Shown: positions 41,285 to 51,454 of the stretch, piece after piece
Position numbering within the stretch: the first letter of the stretch is position 1
Layout of the letters: each line of letters starts with the position of its first letter
Origin: an uncultured Pelagibacteraceae bacterium
GTDB lineage: Bacteria; Pseudomonadota; Alphaproteobacteria; Pelagibacterales; Pelagibacteraceae
DNA length: 60,000 bases
Direction: 5' to 3'
NCBI GenBank assembly: GCA_902588835.1
Contig: CACIQQ010000006.1
Location: 1-60,000, forward strand
Made by a program: the position numbers and the translations under genes
The notes under the pieces: generated by a model
Database searches by the model: none
Told to the model about the DNA's origin: nothing
The model's input: the letters and a program-made list of their open reading frames with translations, nothing else

Positions 41285-42913
41285 ATGAGCAATAATTCAA
41301 AAGTTTTAGCACTGAAATACAGACCTCAAGTCTTTAAAGATTTAATAGGTCAAGACATCATTGTAGAAACAATTGAAAAGTCCATCTCTCAAAATAAAAT
41401 TCCCAATGCTTTTTTATTTACAGGAATAAGGGGTGTTGGCAAAACAACAATTGCAAGAATTTTAGCGAAATCTTTAAATTGTGGAAATTCTGAGAAAAAT
41501 AATTGTTTAAAAAATAAATGTAGAAATTGTGATGAAATATCCGAGTCTAGACACATCGATGTTCTAGAAATGGATGCAGCGAGCAAAACTGGTGTTGATG
41601 ATGTTAGGGACTTAATAGAATTTTCAAGATATGGACCAACATCTTCAAAATTTAAAATTTTTATAATCGATGAAGTCCACATGTTAAGTAAGCAAGCTTT
41701 TAATGCCTTACTAAAAACTCTAGAGGAACCACCTGCTTATTTAAAGTTTATTTTTGCTACAACCGAGGTTAACAAAATCCCAGTAACTGTCTTATCAAGA
41801 TGTCAAAGATTTGATTTATCAAGAATCAAGTCTGAGGAATTAAGTGAATTTTTGGTAAAGGTTGCTGAAATGGAGAAAATAGATGTCAATCAAGATGTTA
41901 TAAACCTTATCTCAAAAATTTCAGAAGGTTCAGTTAGAGACGCATTGTCATTATTAGATAGAATATCACTAACCAATGATGATAGCCAAAAAGGGACTAT
42001 AAGCTTAGAAAGTGCAAGGGAAATATTTGGATATTTTGATAAAGAGTTTGCCATAAACCTCATAGAGAAAATATTTGATGGAGACGAAGACAAAACTCTA
42101 GATCTATACAGGCAGATTTATCAAAAAGGAATAGAACCAAAAATTTTTTTAAATGGTTTTTTGGAAATTATATATTATTTGAAAAATTTTAAAAATTTAG
42201 AAAGAGCAAGTTTTTCTACTGATTTAACTGAAAATAATTTTGCAAAAATTAAAGAAATGTCTGAGAAATTAGATGCTCATACATTACTTCTTTTCTGGCA
42301 ATTTACTATAGAGACAATGGATGAAGTTAATATTGTAAACGATCCAAACTTATCTGTAGAGATGTTTTTGATACGCTTGCTTTATTTAAAAAGTAATCAA
42401 ACAAAAACTGATAATGCAGCACCAAATCAAAACAATAAAATTGATAATAATTTTGAGAAAAAGAAAATAGCTGTAAATCAACTTAAATCTTCTTCTCAAG
42501 AAAAACAAAAAAAGATTTTAGATGAGCAAAAATCTATTAATAACCTTGAAATAAAATCTTTTAAGGAATTAATTGACATGTGTAATTTAAAAAAAGAATT
42601 AGAACTTAAATATGAGTTGGAAACTAATGTAAATTTAATAAACTTTAAAAATGGTTATATAGAAATTTCTTTTAACGAGAATCTAAAAAAAGATTTTGTA
42701 AAAATATTATCATCCAAGCTTTATGAGTGGACCAATACCAGATGGATTATTTCTCTTTCACAAAATAAAGGACAAGAAACAATTAAAAGAACATCAGAAG
42801 GGGAGAAAAAGAATAATTTAAAAAATTTTGAACAAACAGATATGTTCAATAATATTAAAAACTCGTTTCCTGACGCTGAATTGATAGATGTAAAAGATAA
42901 CAAGGATGACTGA
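41285..42913 (+). CDS. dnaX: DNA polymerase III subunits gamma and tau
   Basis: Clamp-loader ATPase. I chose the ATG at 41285 (MSNNSKVLALKYRP, 542 residues); the longer frame runs into 4.5S RNA. Walker A GIRGVGKTT, a Cys4 zinc module (NCLKNKCRNC region), DEVHMLS and the SRC motif VLSRCQRFD are clear. At codons 408-410 the slippery heptamer A-AAA-AAG sits in frame, and a -1 shift ends after three codons (TGA 42523-42525), giving a 413-residue gamma-like form. It overlaps ybaB by 8 bases. Confidence 0.95.
   Translation: MSNNSKVLALKYRPQVFKDLIGQDIIVETIEKSISQNKIPNAFLFTGIRGVGKTTIARILAKSLNCGNSEKNNCLKNKCRNCDEISESRHIDVLEMDAASKTGVDDVRDLIEFSRYGPTSSKFKIFIIDEVHMLSKQAFNALLKTLEEPPAYLKFIFATTEVNKIPVTVLSRCQRFDLSRIKSEELSEFLVKVAEMEKIDVNQDVINLISKISEGSVRDALSLLDRISLTNDDSQKGTISLESAREIFGYFDKEFAINLIEKIFDGDEDKTLDLYRQIYQKGIEPKIFLNGFLEIIYYLKNFKNLERASFSTDLTENNFAKIKEMSEKLDAHTLLLFWQFTIETMDEVNIVNDPNLSVEMFLIRLLYLKSNQTKTDNAAPNQNNKIDNNFEKKKIAVNQLKSSSQEKQKKILDEQKSINNLEIKSFKELIDMCNLKKELELKYELETNVNLINFKNGYIEISFNENLKKDFVKILSSKLYEWTNTRWIISLSQNKGQETIKRTSEGEKKNNLKNFEQTDMFNNIKNSFPDAELIDVKDNKDD
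42508..42525 (+). promoter_or_regulatory. Predicted programmed frameshift site in dnaX
   Basis: A-AAA-AAG (42508-42514) is in the X-XXY-YYZ register and identical to the E. coli dnaX slippery site. Reading in -1 gives Asp-Phe-Arg-stop. A weak 5-base stem (42519-42523 with 42532-42536) follows. No upstream Shine-Dalgarno stimulator is visible. RNA polymerase slippage on the A7 run is an alternative route. Confidence 0.6.
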
Positions 42914-43223
42914 TTTTAATAAAATTTTAGATAAGGCAAAAGAGATAGAAGAAAAGATAAAGGATAGTCAAGAAAAAATTAAACAAATTAAAGCGGAAGG
43001 TTCATCTGGTGGTGGTTTAGTTAAAGTTATACTAAACGGTAATAGTGAAATAGAAAAAATAGATATTTCTGAAAAAATCTTTTCTGAGGACAAGACTATG
43101 TTAGAAGATTTAATTGTGGCTGCTCATAATGAAGCAAAAAAAAATTTAAAAACTAAAACTACTGAAGAAATAACAAAAGCTACTGGTAATTTTGGCATTC
43201 CAGGCTTTAAGTGGCCTTTCTGA
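42906..43223 (+). CDS. ybaB: Nucleoid-associated protein, YbaB/EbfC family
   Basis: 105 residues with an N-terminal helix (coiled) and the beta core VKVILNGNSEIEKIDIS, then a second helix. It binds DNA as a dimer. It sits between dnaX and recR as in most bacteria, overlapping dnaX by 8 bases. Confidence 0.93.
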   Translation: MTDFNKILDKAKEIEEKIKDSQEKIKQIKAEGSSGGGLVKVILNGNSEIEKIDISEKIFSEDKTMLEDLIVAAHNEAKKNLKTKTTEEITKATGNFGIPGFKWPF

Positions 43224-43225
43224 GT

Positions 43226-43828
43226 ATGAATAATCTCACCGAAATAGAGGAATTAATAAAAATAATTTCTAAACTTCCAGGACTTGGACCAAAGTCCGCA
43301 AAAAGAATAGTTTTAAAATTAATTAATAATCGTGAGGAGTTAATAAAACCAATGGCGAAAACATTGGCGGAGGTTTATAAAAATGTATCTCGTTGTAAAA
43401 TTTGTGGGACTTTGAAAAGCAAATCCATAGAATGTAGTTTCAGTGATTGTAACTTTATTGAGAGTAAATTTGATAAAATTTGTGTTGTTGAAAATATTTC
43501 TGATCAATGGAGCATTGAAAGTTCAAATATTTATAAGGGTTATTTCCACATTTTAGGGGGGACTATTTCTTCAGCGGGACAAAATAAAGAGGATTTATTA
43601 GTTAGCTCTTTGGTGGAAAGGGTAAAAAAAGATAAAATTAAAGAGGTTATTTTAGCTACAAGCGCAACTGTGGAAGGTCAAACGACCGCATATTATATTC
43701 AAGATAGCTTAAAAAATTTAAATATTAAAATAACCAAGTTGGCACAAGGTTTACCTGTGGGTGGTGAAATAGAAAGTTTGGATGATGGAACCTTAAATTC
43801 TGCTTTCAAAAATAGGACAACTATCTAG
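43226..43828 (+). CDS. recR: Recombination protein RecR
   Basis: RecFOR pathway protein. I chose the ATG at 43226 (MNNLTEIEELIKII, 200 residues), 2 bases after ybaB, over an upstream in-frame GTG. HhH motif LPGLGPKSAKRIVLKL, Cys4 zinc finger (CKIC and CSFSDC), Toprim block ICVVENISD and the final GGEIESLDDGTL are present. It overlaps the convergent glcB by 8 bases. Confidence 0.95.
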   Translation: MNNLTEIEELIKIISKLPGLGPKSAKRIVLKLINNREELIKPMAKTLAEVYKNVSRCKICGTLKSKSIECSFSDCNFIESKFDKICVVENISDQWSIESSNIYKGYFHILGGTISSAGQNKEDLLVSSLVERVKKDKIKEVILATSATVEGQTTAYYIQDSLKNLNIKITKLAQGLPVGGEIESLDDGTLNSAFKNRTTI

Positions 43829-45995
43829 AGGGACTTAAATTTTTTTTTATAGATCTGTTCAAGTGCAATAAAGGTTCCGTATAACCTGATGATTGGTCCT
43901 TACCTTTAAAAACCAAGTCACAAGCAGTTTTAAAAGCAATAGATTTATCAAAATTATCAGACATATTTTTGTATTCAGGATCATTTTTGTTTTGATCGTC
44001 TACTATTTTTGCCATTTTTTTTAATGTTTCTAATACCTGATTGGGAGTACATATATTATGATGTAACCAGTTAGCAATATGCTGAGAAGATATTCTTAAA
44101 GTTGCACGATCCTCCATTAGACCGATATTGTTTATGTCTGGAACTTTTGAACAACCTACACCACTATCTATCCATCTTACAACGTATCCCAATATCCCTT
44201 GGCAATTATTTTCAAGTTCAGTTTTAATTTCATCCATTGACCAGTTTGGACCTCGAATAATTGGTAATTTTAAAAGATTATCTAAGTCAAATTTTCTTTT
44301 ATTAGATAGTTTTTTATGAACTTTGAAAACGTTAACTTTGTGATAATGAGTTGCATGTAAAGTTGCTGCAGTTGGCGAAGGAGTCCAGGCACAATTCGCT
44401 CCAGAAGAAGGATGTCCTATTTTTTCATTTAACATATCTGCCATTCTATCTGGCGCAGCCCACATTCCTTTTCCAATTTGTGCTTTACCAGAAAAACCAC
44501 ATTCCAATCCAACAACAACATTATTGTTCTCATATGCTTTAATCCAATCAGAATTTTTTATATCACCTTTCTTAATCACTGGACCCGACTCCATAGATGT
44601 ATGTATCTCATCACCAGTTCGATCTAAAAACCCAGTATTAATAAAAACAACTCTTTTTTTTACATTTCTAATACACTCTTTTAAATTAGCACTTGTTCGT
44701 CTTTCCTCATCCATTATCCCAATTTTGATTGTATTCTTTTTCATTTTTAAAATATTTTCAACATGACTAAAAATTTCATCAGCAAATGCGACTTCATCTG
44801 GTCCATGCATCTTTGGTTTAACAATATAAATTGAATTTTTTCTTGAGTTCCCTTTTTTAATAAAATCATGCAAACACGATGCAGAAATTATAAAGGCGTC
44901 CATAATACCCTCAGGAACCTCTGATTTATCTGATAATAAAATTGAAGGGTTTTTCATTAAGTGCCCGACATTTCTATTTAATAAAAGAGCTCTTCCATGC
45001 AATTTAAATTTTTTTCCATTTTGAGAAATGTAATTTCTATCTGAATTTAAAACTCTTTTATATTTTTTTCCTAATTTTTCAAATTTGACCTGCAAATTTC
45101 CCTTCATTAGACCCAACCAGTTTCTGTAGCCCAGCACTTTGTCACTTGCATCTACTGCCGCAACACTATCTTCATGATCTATGATTGTTGAGACAGCGGA
45201 TTCTATTACTAGATCACTAAGCCCAATGGGATCGTTGTTTGCATGGAAAGCGTAAGGATTAATAATTAATTCTACATGAAGCCCATTATTAATAAGCAAA
45301 ACACCTTTAAGACCTTTTTTATCTTGTCGATATCCTTTAAACTGCTTCTTATTTTTCAAAGATATAGTTTTTTTACCAATTTTTAAAATTAATTTATGTT
45401 TTACAATTTTTAATTGACTAAGTTTTTTCCATGAAGCATTTTTTAATGGAAAAATTTCATCTAAGAAATCTCTACAATAATTAATGACTTTACCTCCACG
45501 GACAGGATTATATCTGTTGTCAAGTTTTTCAGAGCCGATTGCATCTGTTCCATATAAAGCATCATATAAACTTCCCCATCTCGCATTTGCAGCATTTAAA
45601 GCGTATCTTGCATTTGAAATTGGAACTACTAGTTGGGGACCTGGTGTTTTTGATATTTCTTCATCAACATTTTCTGTTTGAATTTTGAAGTTTTTTCCCT
45701 CTTTTTTTAGATAGTTAATAGAATATAAAAACTTTTTATATGCCGCTAAATTGAACTCATTATCTTTGTTTTGTACATGCCAATCATCAATTTTTTTTTG
45801 AATACTTTCTCTAATATCAATCAACTTTTCATTTTTTGGTTTTAAAATGTGTAAAGATTTTTCAAAACCACTCCAAAAATTTTTTGGCTTTATTTTTGTG
45901 CCCTTAAGAACCTCGTTGTTTACAAACTTTAATAGCTCTTTTGATACATAAAGACTTCCAACACTCGTGTATTCTTTTAAATTTTTAGTTTTCAT
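43821..45995 (-). CDS. glcB: Malate synthase G
   Basis: Condenses glyoxylate and acetyl-CoA to malate. 724 residues, the long G isoform. MHGPDEVAFADEIF, GIMDEERRTSANL and INTGFLDRTGDEIHTSM mark the active-site region. In P. ubique this gene is reported under glycine-riboswitch control. Here only about 100 AT-rich bases precede it, with no glycine-aptamer signature that I can see. Confidence 0.95.
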   Translation of the reverse strand: MKTKNLKEYTSVGSLYVSKELLKFVNNEVLKGTKIKPKNFWSGFEKSLHILKPKNEKLIDIRESIQKKIDDWHVQNKDNEFNLAAYKKFLYSINYLKKEGKNFKIQTENVDEEISKTPGPQLVVPISNARYALNAANARWGSLYDALYGTDAIGSEKLDNRYNPVRGGKVINYCRDFLDEIFPLKNASWKKLSQLKIVKHKLILKIGKKTISLKNKKQFKGYRQDKKGLKGVLLINNGLHVELIINPYAFHANNDPIGLSDLVIESAVSTIIDHEDSVAAVDASDKVLGYRNWLGLMKGNLQVKFEKLGKKYKRVLNSDRNYISQNGKKFKLHGRALLLNRNVGHLMKNPSILLSDKSEVPEGIMDAFIISASCLHDFIKKGNSRKNSIYIVKPKMHGPDEVAFADEIFSHVENILKMKKNTIKIGIMDEERRTSANLKECIRNVKKRVVFINTGFLDRTGDEIHTSMESGPVIKKGDIKNSDWIKAYENNNVVVGLECGFSGKAQIGKGMWAAPDRMADMLNEKIGHPSSGANCAWTPSPTAATLHATHYHKVNVFKVHKKLSNKRKFDLDNLLKLPIIRGPNWSMDEIKTELENNCQGILGYVVRWIDSGVGCSKVPDINNIGLMEDRATLRISSQHIANWLHHNICTPNQVLETLKKMAKIVDDQNKNDPEYKNMSDNFDKSIAFKTACDLVFKGKDQSSGYTEPLLHLNRSIKKNLSPSR

Positions 45996-46101
45996 AGTTA
46001 AAAATTATCTTAGAAATTAATAAATTAACATATATAATAATTACACACTAATAAAAGTAATCATTTTATTGCCATTTTTAAATATTAGTGGATATTTAAT
46101 T

Positions 46102-47202
46102 ATGAAAAATTATTTGAATTTTGAAAAAGATATAAAATCCTTAGAAAACGAGATTGAAAAACTTCAAGATCCATTTGCTAAAGATGGCATCACACAAGTT
46201 GAAACTGGAAAACTGGCAAAACTTCAGAATGATTTAAGTTCTAAACTAAATGAAATCTATTCAAACCTTGATCCATGGCAAACAACAATGGTAGCTCGTC
46301 ATGAAGATCGCCCTAAATCAAAATTTTTTATTGATAATCTTTTTGAGGATTTCTTTCCAATTCATGGTGATCGGTTATTTGGGGAGGACAAATCTTTGAT
46401 TTCTGGATTAGCGACTTTTCAAAATAAATCTGTAATGGTGATTGGACAAGAAAAAGGTGAGGATCTTGATACTAGAATTGAAAGAAATTTTGGAATGATG
46501 AAACCGGAGGGATATCGAAAATCAATTAGACTGATGAAGTTAGCTGATAAATTCAACTTACCAATTATTTTATTTATAGATACCCCTGGCGCGTATCCTG
46601 GAGTTGGAGCAGAGGAGAGAGGTCAAGCCGAAGCAATAGCAAGATCAATAGAATGCTCAATGTCGGTTGGTGTGCCTACAATTTCAATTATTATTGGTGA
46701 GGGAGGATCTGGTGGCGCAATAGCATTAGCATCCTCAAATAAAATTATAATGTTAGAAAACGCAATTTATTCAGTAATATCCCCAGAAGGATGTGCATCT
46801 ATTTTATGGAGAGATCCAACAAAAACTCTAGAAGCTGCAAAAGCAATGAAACTTACTTCTAAAGATCTTTTGAATTTAAAAATTATTGATGAAATAATTC
46901 CTGAACCAACGGGAGGAGCTCACAGAGATAAAAACCTAATTTTAGAAAATGTAAAATTGTCTATTGATAAAAATTTAAATGAGTTAAGCAATCTTTCTAA
47001 AGCTGAAATTATATCTCGTAAAAAAGAAAAATTTTTAGAAATCGGTAGGGACAGGGGTTTAACAGAGGGTGTTTCTATTTCAAATAAATTATCAATTAAT
47101 TTTACAAACGTGAGTAAATTGAAAAAAGTTTTATTTAAATACAAATATTTTTTTATAGGATCGATATTTATTTTAGCAGCTTTTCTTTTTCTCTTAAAAT
47201 AA
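46102..47202 (+). CDS. accA: Acetyl-CoA carboxylase carboxyltransferase subunit alpha, with C-terminal membrane helix
   Basis: 366 residues from the ATG at 46102 (MKNYLNFEKDI), matching the family start; the upstream ATG adds 11 non-conserved residues. Core blocks FIDTPGAYPGVGAEERGQ, GEGGSGGAIAL and SVISPEGCASILW are normal. About 45 residues extend past the usual end and finish in a strong hydrophobic helix, YFFIGSIFILAAFLFLL, flanked by Lys, suggesting a tail anchor. The E. coli protein ends before this. A frameshift is unlikely since the reading frame is clean. Confidence 0.93.
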   Translation: MKNYLNFEKDIKSLENEIEKLQDPFAKDGITQVETGKLAKLQNDLSSKLNEIYSNLDPWQTTMVARHEDRPKSKFFIDNLFEDFFPIHGDRLFGEDKSLISGLATFQNKSVMVIGQEKGEDLDTRIERNFGMMKPEGYRKSIRLMKLADKFNLPIILFIDTPGAYPGVGAEERGQAEAIARSIECSMSVGVPTISIIIGEGGSGGAIALASSNKIIMLENAIYSVISPEGCASILWRDPTKTLEAAKAMKLTSKDLLNLKIIDEIIPEPTGGAHRDKNLILENVKLSIDKNLNELSNLSKAEIISRKKEKFLEIGRDRGLTEGVSISNKLSINFTNVSKLKKVLFKYKYFFIGSIFILAAFLFLLK

Positions 47203-47222
47203 TACTAAAATTAACTGGAATC

Positions 47223-49627
47223 TTATCTTCTTTTTTCTACGATTTTTAAATTTAGCAAAATCATTACTATGTCTTGCCTAATTTTATTTAGCAGTGTTTC
47301 AAAAGAATGAAACGCCTCCTTTTTGTACTCGACCAAGGGATCTCTTTGTCCATAAGACCTTAAACCTATAACTTGACGTAACTGCTCTAAATACTGAATA
47401 TGATTTTTCCAATTTAAATCAATTAACTGCAAAAAGATTTTCTTTTCTATTTCCTTTGAGCCTTCCTCTCCTAAATAAGCACTTCTTTCCTCTCTCTTTT
47501 TTTAAAATTTGAATTTATAGAGTTGGTTATTTCTTTGTCACTTAGACTTTTAAACCTCTCATCTAAATTGTCTTTTTCACCAAAAAGAGTGTTAACTCTA
47601 TTGGTATGAGCTTTATTTTCAAAAAATGATGGAGATTTTTCTCTTTGTTTAATTAGATCCTCAATTTCGTCTTTTAAAAAGTTATCTATAGTTTCAAACA
47701 CATTCTGTTTTTCTAAAACTTCTCTCCTCTGATTAAATATTACATGCCTCTGATCATTAAGTACATCGTCAAACTTTAATAAAGTTTTTCTAATATCGAA
47801 GTTTCTAGCCTCAACTTTTTGCTGCGCTCTTTCCAAGGCTTTGTTGATCCAAGGATGATCAATACTCTCTCCATCTTTTAAACCAAGTTTTTCTAATATC
47901 TTATTAATAGATTCTGAACCAAAAATTCTCATTAAATCATCTTCCAGGCTTACATAAAAAATTGAATTACCTTCATCACCCTGTCTTCCAGCTCTTCCTC
48001 TAGCTTGGTTATCAACTCTTCTAGACTCCATTCTCTCCGTACCTATAACAAAAAGCCCTCCTAGTTTTTTAATTCTTTCCTTGTTATCTTTTAAATTATC
48101 TGAATCTTTTCCGCCTAATTTGATATCCACACCTCTACCTGAGATACTTGTTGTAATTATCACCGAATTTAATTTACCTGCGTTGGCAATAATCTCAGCC
48201 TCCTTTTCATGATTTTTTGCGTTTAGAACAGTATGAGGAATTTTATTTTTTTTAAACAAACCTGAATAAATCTCAGATTTATCAACACTAGATGTAAAAA
48301 TAAGCAATGGTTGACCTTTTGAATTCAACATTTTAACTTTAGAAATAATTGCATCTTGCTTTTCTTTTTCTGTTCTAAAAATCTGATCGTTCCAATCTTT
48401 TCTAATCATTTCTTTATTTGTTGGAATAACAACTACATTAAGATTGTAAATTTCATAAAATTCCTGACTTTCTGTAACAGCAGTACCAGTACATCCTGCA
48501 AGTTTTTTATATAATTTAAAATAATTTTGATAGGTAATCGATGCAAGTGTCTGATTTTCCATTTGGACTTTTAAGTTTTCTTTAGCCTCCAAAGCCTGAT
48601 GAAGTCCATCACCATACCTTCTACCTTCAAGAATTCTTCCCGTAAGCTCATCAACAATTTTGATTTTACCATCTACTTCAACATAGTCTTTATCTTTTGA
48701 AAAAAGATGATTTGCTTTCAAGGCTTGATTAACGTGATGTACAAGGTTTAAATTAGCTGGATCATAAAAATTATTATTTTTAAGTATTCCAATATTACTT
48801 AATAATTTTTCTATAGTGTTTATTCCTTCATTAGTTAAGGTGACATTCTTATCTTTTTCATCTAATTCATAATCACTTGGTTTTAATTTTGTTACAAGTT
48901 TATTTATAGCTTTATATTGATTACTCGTTTCATCTGACTGTCCGGAAATAACCAACGGTGTCCTAGCTTCGTCTATTAGACAAGAATCTATTTCATCTAC
49001 AATAGCAAAGCTGTGATCTCTTTGTACTAATTTGTTTGATGAATATTTCATATTATCTTTTAAATAATCGAAACCAAGCTCACTATTTGTTGCGTAAGTA
49101 ATATTTTTCAAATAATTTTCTCTTCTTTCATCATCAGATTGATCATTGTTAATATAACCTGCACTTAAACCAAGAAAATTATAAATTTTTGACATGTTCT
49201 CACAATCTCGCTTTGCTAAATAATCGTTTACTGTAACAACATGAACACCCTTTCCAGAAAGGGCATTTAAATAGGCTGCTAATGCAATTGTGATTGTCTT
49301 TCCCTCTCCAGTTTTCATTTCTGCTATTTTACCCTGATGTAATGCAATCCCTCCTAGCAATTGAACATCAAAGTGTCTTTCATTTCTTGATCTATGAGAA
49401 GCCTCTCTTACGTACGCAAAAGCTTCAGGCAAAATTTCATCGAGAGTTTTTCCACTTTGAATTTTATTCTTTAGTTCATCAGTTTTATTTGGAAAATCAC
49501 TATCTTTTATCTTGGCAACATCATTTTCGAGTGAGTTTATTTTTTCTATAATTTTCTTGAACTTTGAAAGTTCGATATCATTGTTGCTCTTAAATATTTT
49601 GCTTATAAAGCTTAATGGATTTAACAT
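47223..49627 (-). CDS. secA: Protein translocase ATPase SecA, split by a frameshift
   Basis: The long frame 47471-49627 (718 residues) has Walker A MKTGEGKTI, Walker B VDEIDSCLIDEARTP, the cross-linking and second motor domains (GRGVDIKLGG, QARGRAGRQGDEG). It ends early after NFKKRERKEVLI. The next frame carries the helical scaffold (LQLIDLNWKNHIQYLEQLR to the end). One extra A in the A7 run (T7 at 47497-47503 on the plus strand) joins them as KKKREERSAYLGEEGS, about 801 residues. The C-terminal metal-binding tail is missing even then. Confidence 0.9.
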
Positions 49628-49692
49628 TTTTTTTTGATATATAATTAATTATTAATCGATTATATAGTTATAAATTAATTTTTTTAAATAGA

Positions 49693-50994
49693 ATGCCTTT
49701 AAATTTAAGCAATTTTTTATTATCCAAAAAGGAAAAGTCGAAAATGGCTGACTTTCAGGACTTAGACCATATTGATGGTGTCTCAGTTTCTACAACTTCA
49801 GCTAATTTATATAATAACGATAGAGATGATTTAGTCCTTTTTTATTTCAGACATGGCGCTGAACATGCATCTGTCTATACCCAATCACAAGTAATTTCTG
49901 AGAACATAAAGTGGAATAAGAAAATAAAGACAAAAAAGATTCGTGCTCTCTTAGTAAATACAAGAAATGCAAACGCACTTACTGGAAAAAAAGGATATGA
50001 AGCTCTTAAAGAAATCTCAGAGGAATTATCGACAAATTTAACAAATAAACAAAAAGAGGACGAAGACAATCCAAAAAAAATAAAATCAAATGAAGTTTTG
50101 TTTGGATGCACTGGTACAATAGGTGAAATATTTCCAAAAGAGAAAATTAAGTCTTCAATAAAAAATTTGGTAGATAAGATAAAGTATACGCAAAATAAGT
50201 ATTTATGGATAAAAGCTGCCATGGGTATTTTAACAACTGATTTAAAACCAAAACTTGCTATGGAAGAATGTAATATTGGAAATACAAAAGTAAAGATTTA
50301 TGGTCTTGCAAAAGGATCTGGAATGATTTTTCCAAATATGGGAACAACTTTGGCATATATTTTTACTGACGCAGACCTTTCCTCAAATGTATTAAAAAAG
50401 ATATTGAAAAAAAACATTCAAAACACTTTTAATGCAATTAGTTGTGATGGTGATACCAGCACAAATGATATGGTAACAATTTTTTCAACAGGAAAGGCAA
50501 AAAATAAACTTGTTAATAATATAAATGATATGAAACTAAAAGATTTTGATTTAGCTCTAAATAATGTTTTATTAAATTTAGCTAAAAGAGTTGTGAGTGA
50601 TGGTGAAGGTGCCTCAAAGTTTATAAAGATTAATTCTTTAAAGTGTTCTAGTGAAAGTGATGCGAAAAAAATATCATTTTCAATTGCTAACTCACCATTA
50701 GTAAAAACAGCCATCACAGGAGAAGATCCAAATTGGGGAAGAATACTAATGGCAGCTGGTAAAGCAGGCGTAGAGTTTGAGATAGATCGAGTAAACTTAT
50801 TTATAGGAGATTATAAAATTTTGGACAAAGGACAGCTAAATAAAAATTATATCGAAAAAGATGTTGCGGATTATATGAAGCAAGATAATTTAGAAATCTC
50901 AATTGAGATTAATAACGGTAACAAAAGTTTTACTTGTTACACGATGGACTTTACTCAAAAATATATATCTATTAACTCAGATTATAGAAGTTAA
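49693..50994 (+). CDS. argJ: Glutamate N-acetyltransferase / ornithine acetyltransferase
   Basis: Recycles the acetyl group between ornithine and glutamate in arginine synthesis. 433 residues. NTRNANALTG, KGSGMIFPNMGTTLAYI (self-cleavage Thr in GTTL, usually ATML), CDGDTSTNDMV and EDPNWGRILMAAG match. With argB, argD and argF in the window this supports the cyclic acetyl pathway. An internal ATG at 49744 is an alternative start. Confidence 0.92.
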   Translation: MPLNLSNFLLSKKEKSKMADFQDLDHIDGVSVSTTSANLYNNDRDDLVLFYFRHGAEHASVYTQSQVISENIKWNKKIKTKKIRALLVNTRNANALTGKKGYEALKEISEELSTNLTNKQKEDEDNPKKIKSNEVLFGCTGTIGEIFPKEKIKSSIKNLVDKIKYTQNKYLWIKAAMGILTTDLKPKLAMEECNIGNTKVKIYGLAKGSGMIFPNMGTTLAYIFTDADLSSNVLKKILKKNIQNTFNAISCDGDTSTNDMVTIFSTGKAKNKLVNNINDMKLKDFDLALNNVLLNLAKRVVSDGEGASKFIKINSLKCSSESDAKKISFSIANSPLVKTAITGEDPNWGRILMAAGKAGVEFEIDRVNLFIGDYKILDKGQLNKNYIEKDVADYMKQDNLEISIEINNGNKSFTCYTMDFTQKYISINSDYRS

Positions 50995-51031
50995 AGGTTG
51001 AAAAAAAGAAAGGTATTATTACTTACACCAT

Positions 51032-51454
51032 ATGATTAAATATAAATTAATTTGTAAAAATTGTAACAACATTTTTGACAGTTGGTTTTCTAGTTCTAAA
51101 GAATATGAGAAATTAAAAAAGAGAAAATATTTGAACTGTGACATTTGCGATTCTCGAAAAATAGAAAAAGCTCTTATGGCACCAAATGTGTTAAATAGCT
51201 CAGAACTTAAGAGAAATGATATAAATAAAATTAAGGATATCAAGTTAAAGTTAAAAGAATTTAAAAAGTTCATAAAAGATAATTTCAAATATGTTGGAGA
51301 TAATTTTGCTTATGAGGCAAGGTCAATACATTATGACATAAAAAAGAAAAACAAAGCAATTTACGGAAAAGCATCACTAAAGGAAATAGAAGATCTCAAA
51401 CAAGAGGGTATTCAAACTCAGGAGTTTCCTTGGATAGAGGATAAAGAAAATTAA
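51032..51454 (+). CDS. DUF1178 family protein
   Basis: 140 residues. An N-terminal zinc-ribbon-like part has CKNC and CDIC, typical of DUF1178 (IKYKLICKNCNNIFDSWFSS), and a conserved EARSIHYD in the second half. Function unknown for the family. It overlaps the convergent ubiG by 4 bases. Confidence 0.88.
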   Translation: MIKYKLICKNCNNIFDSWFSSSKEYEKLKKRKYLNCDICDSRKIEKALMAPNVLNSSELKRNDINKIKDIKLKLKEFKKFIKDNFKYVGDNFAYEARSIHYDIKKKNKAIYGKASLKEIEDLKQEGIQTQEFPWIEDKEN

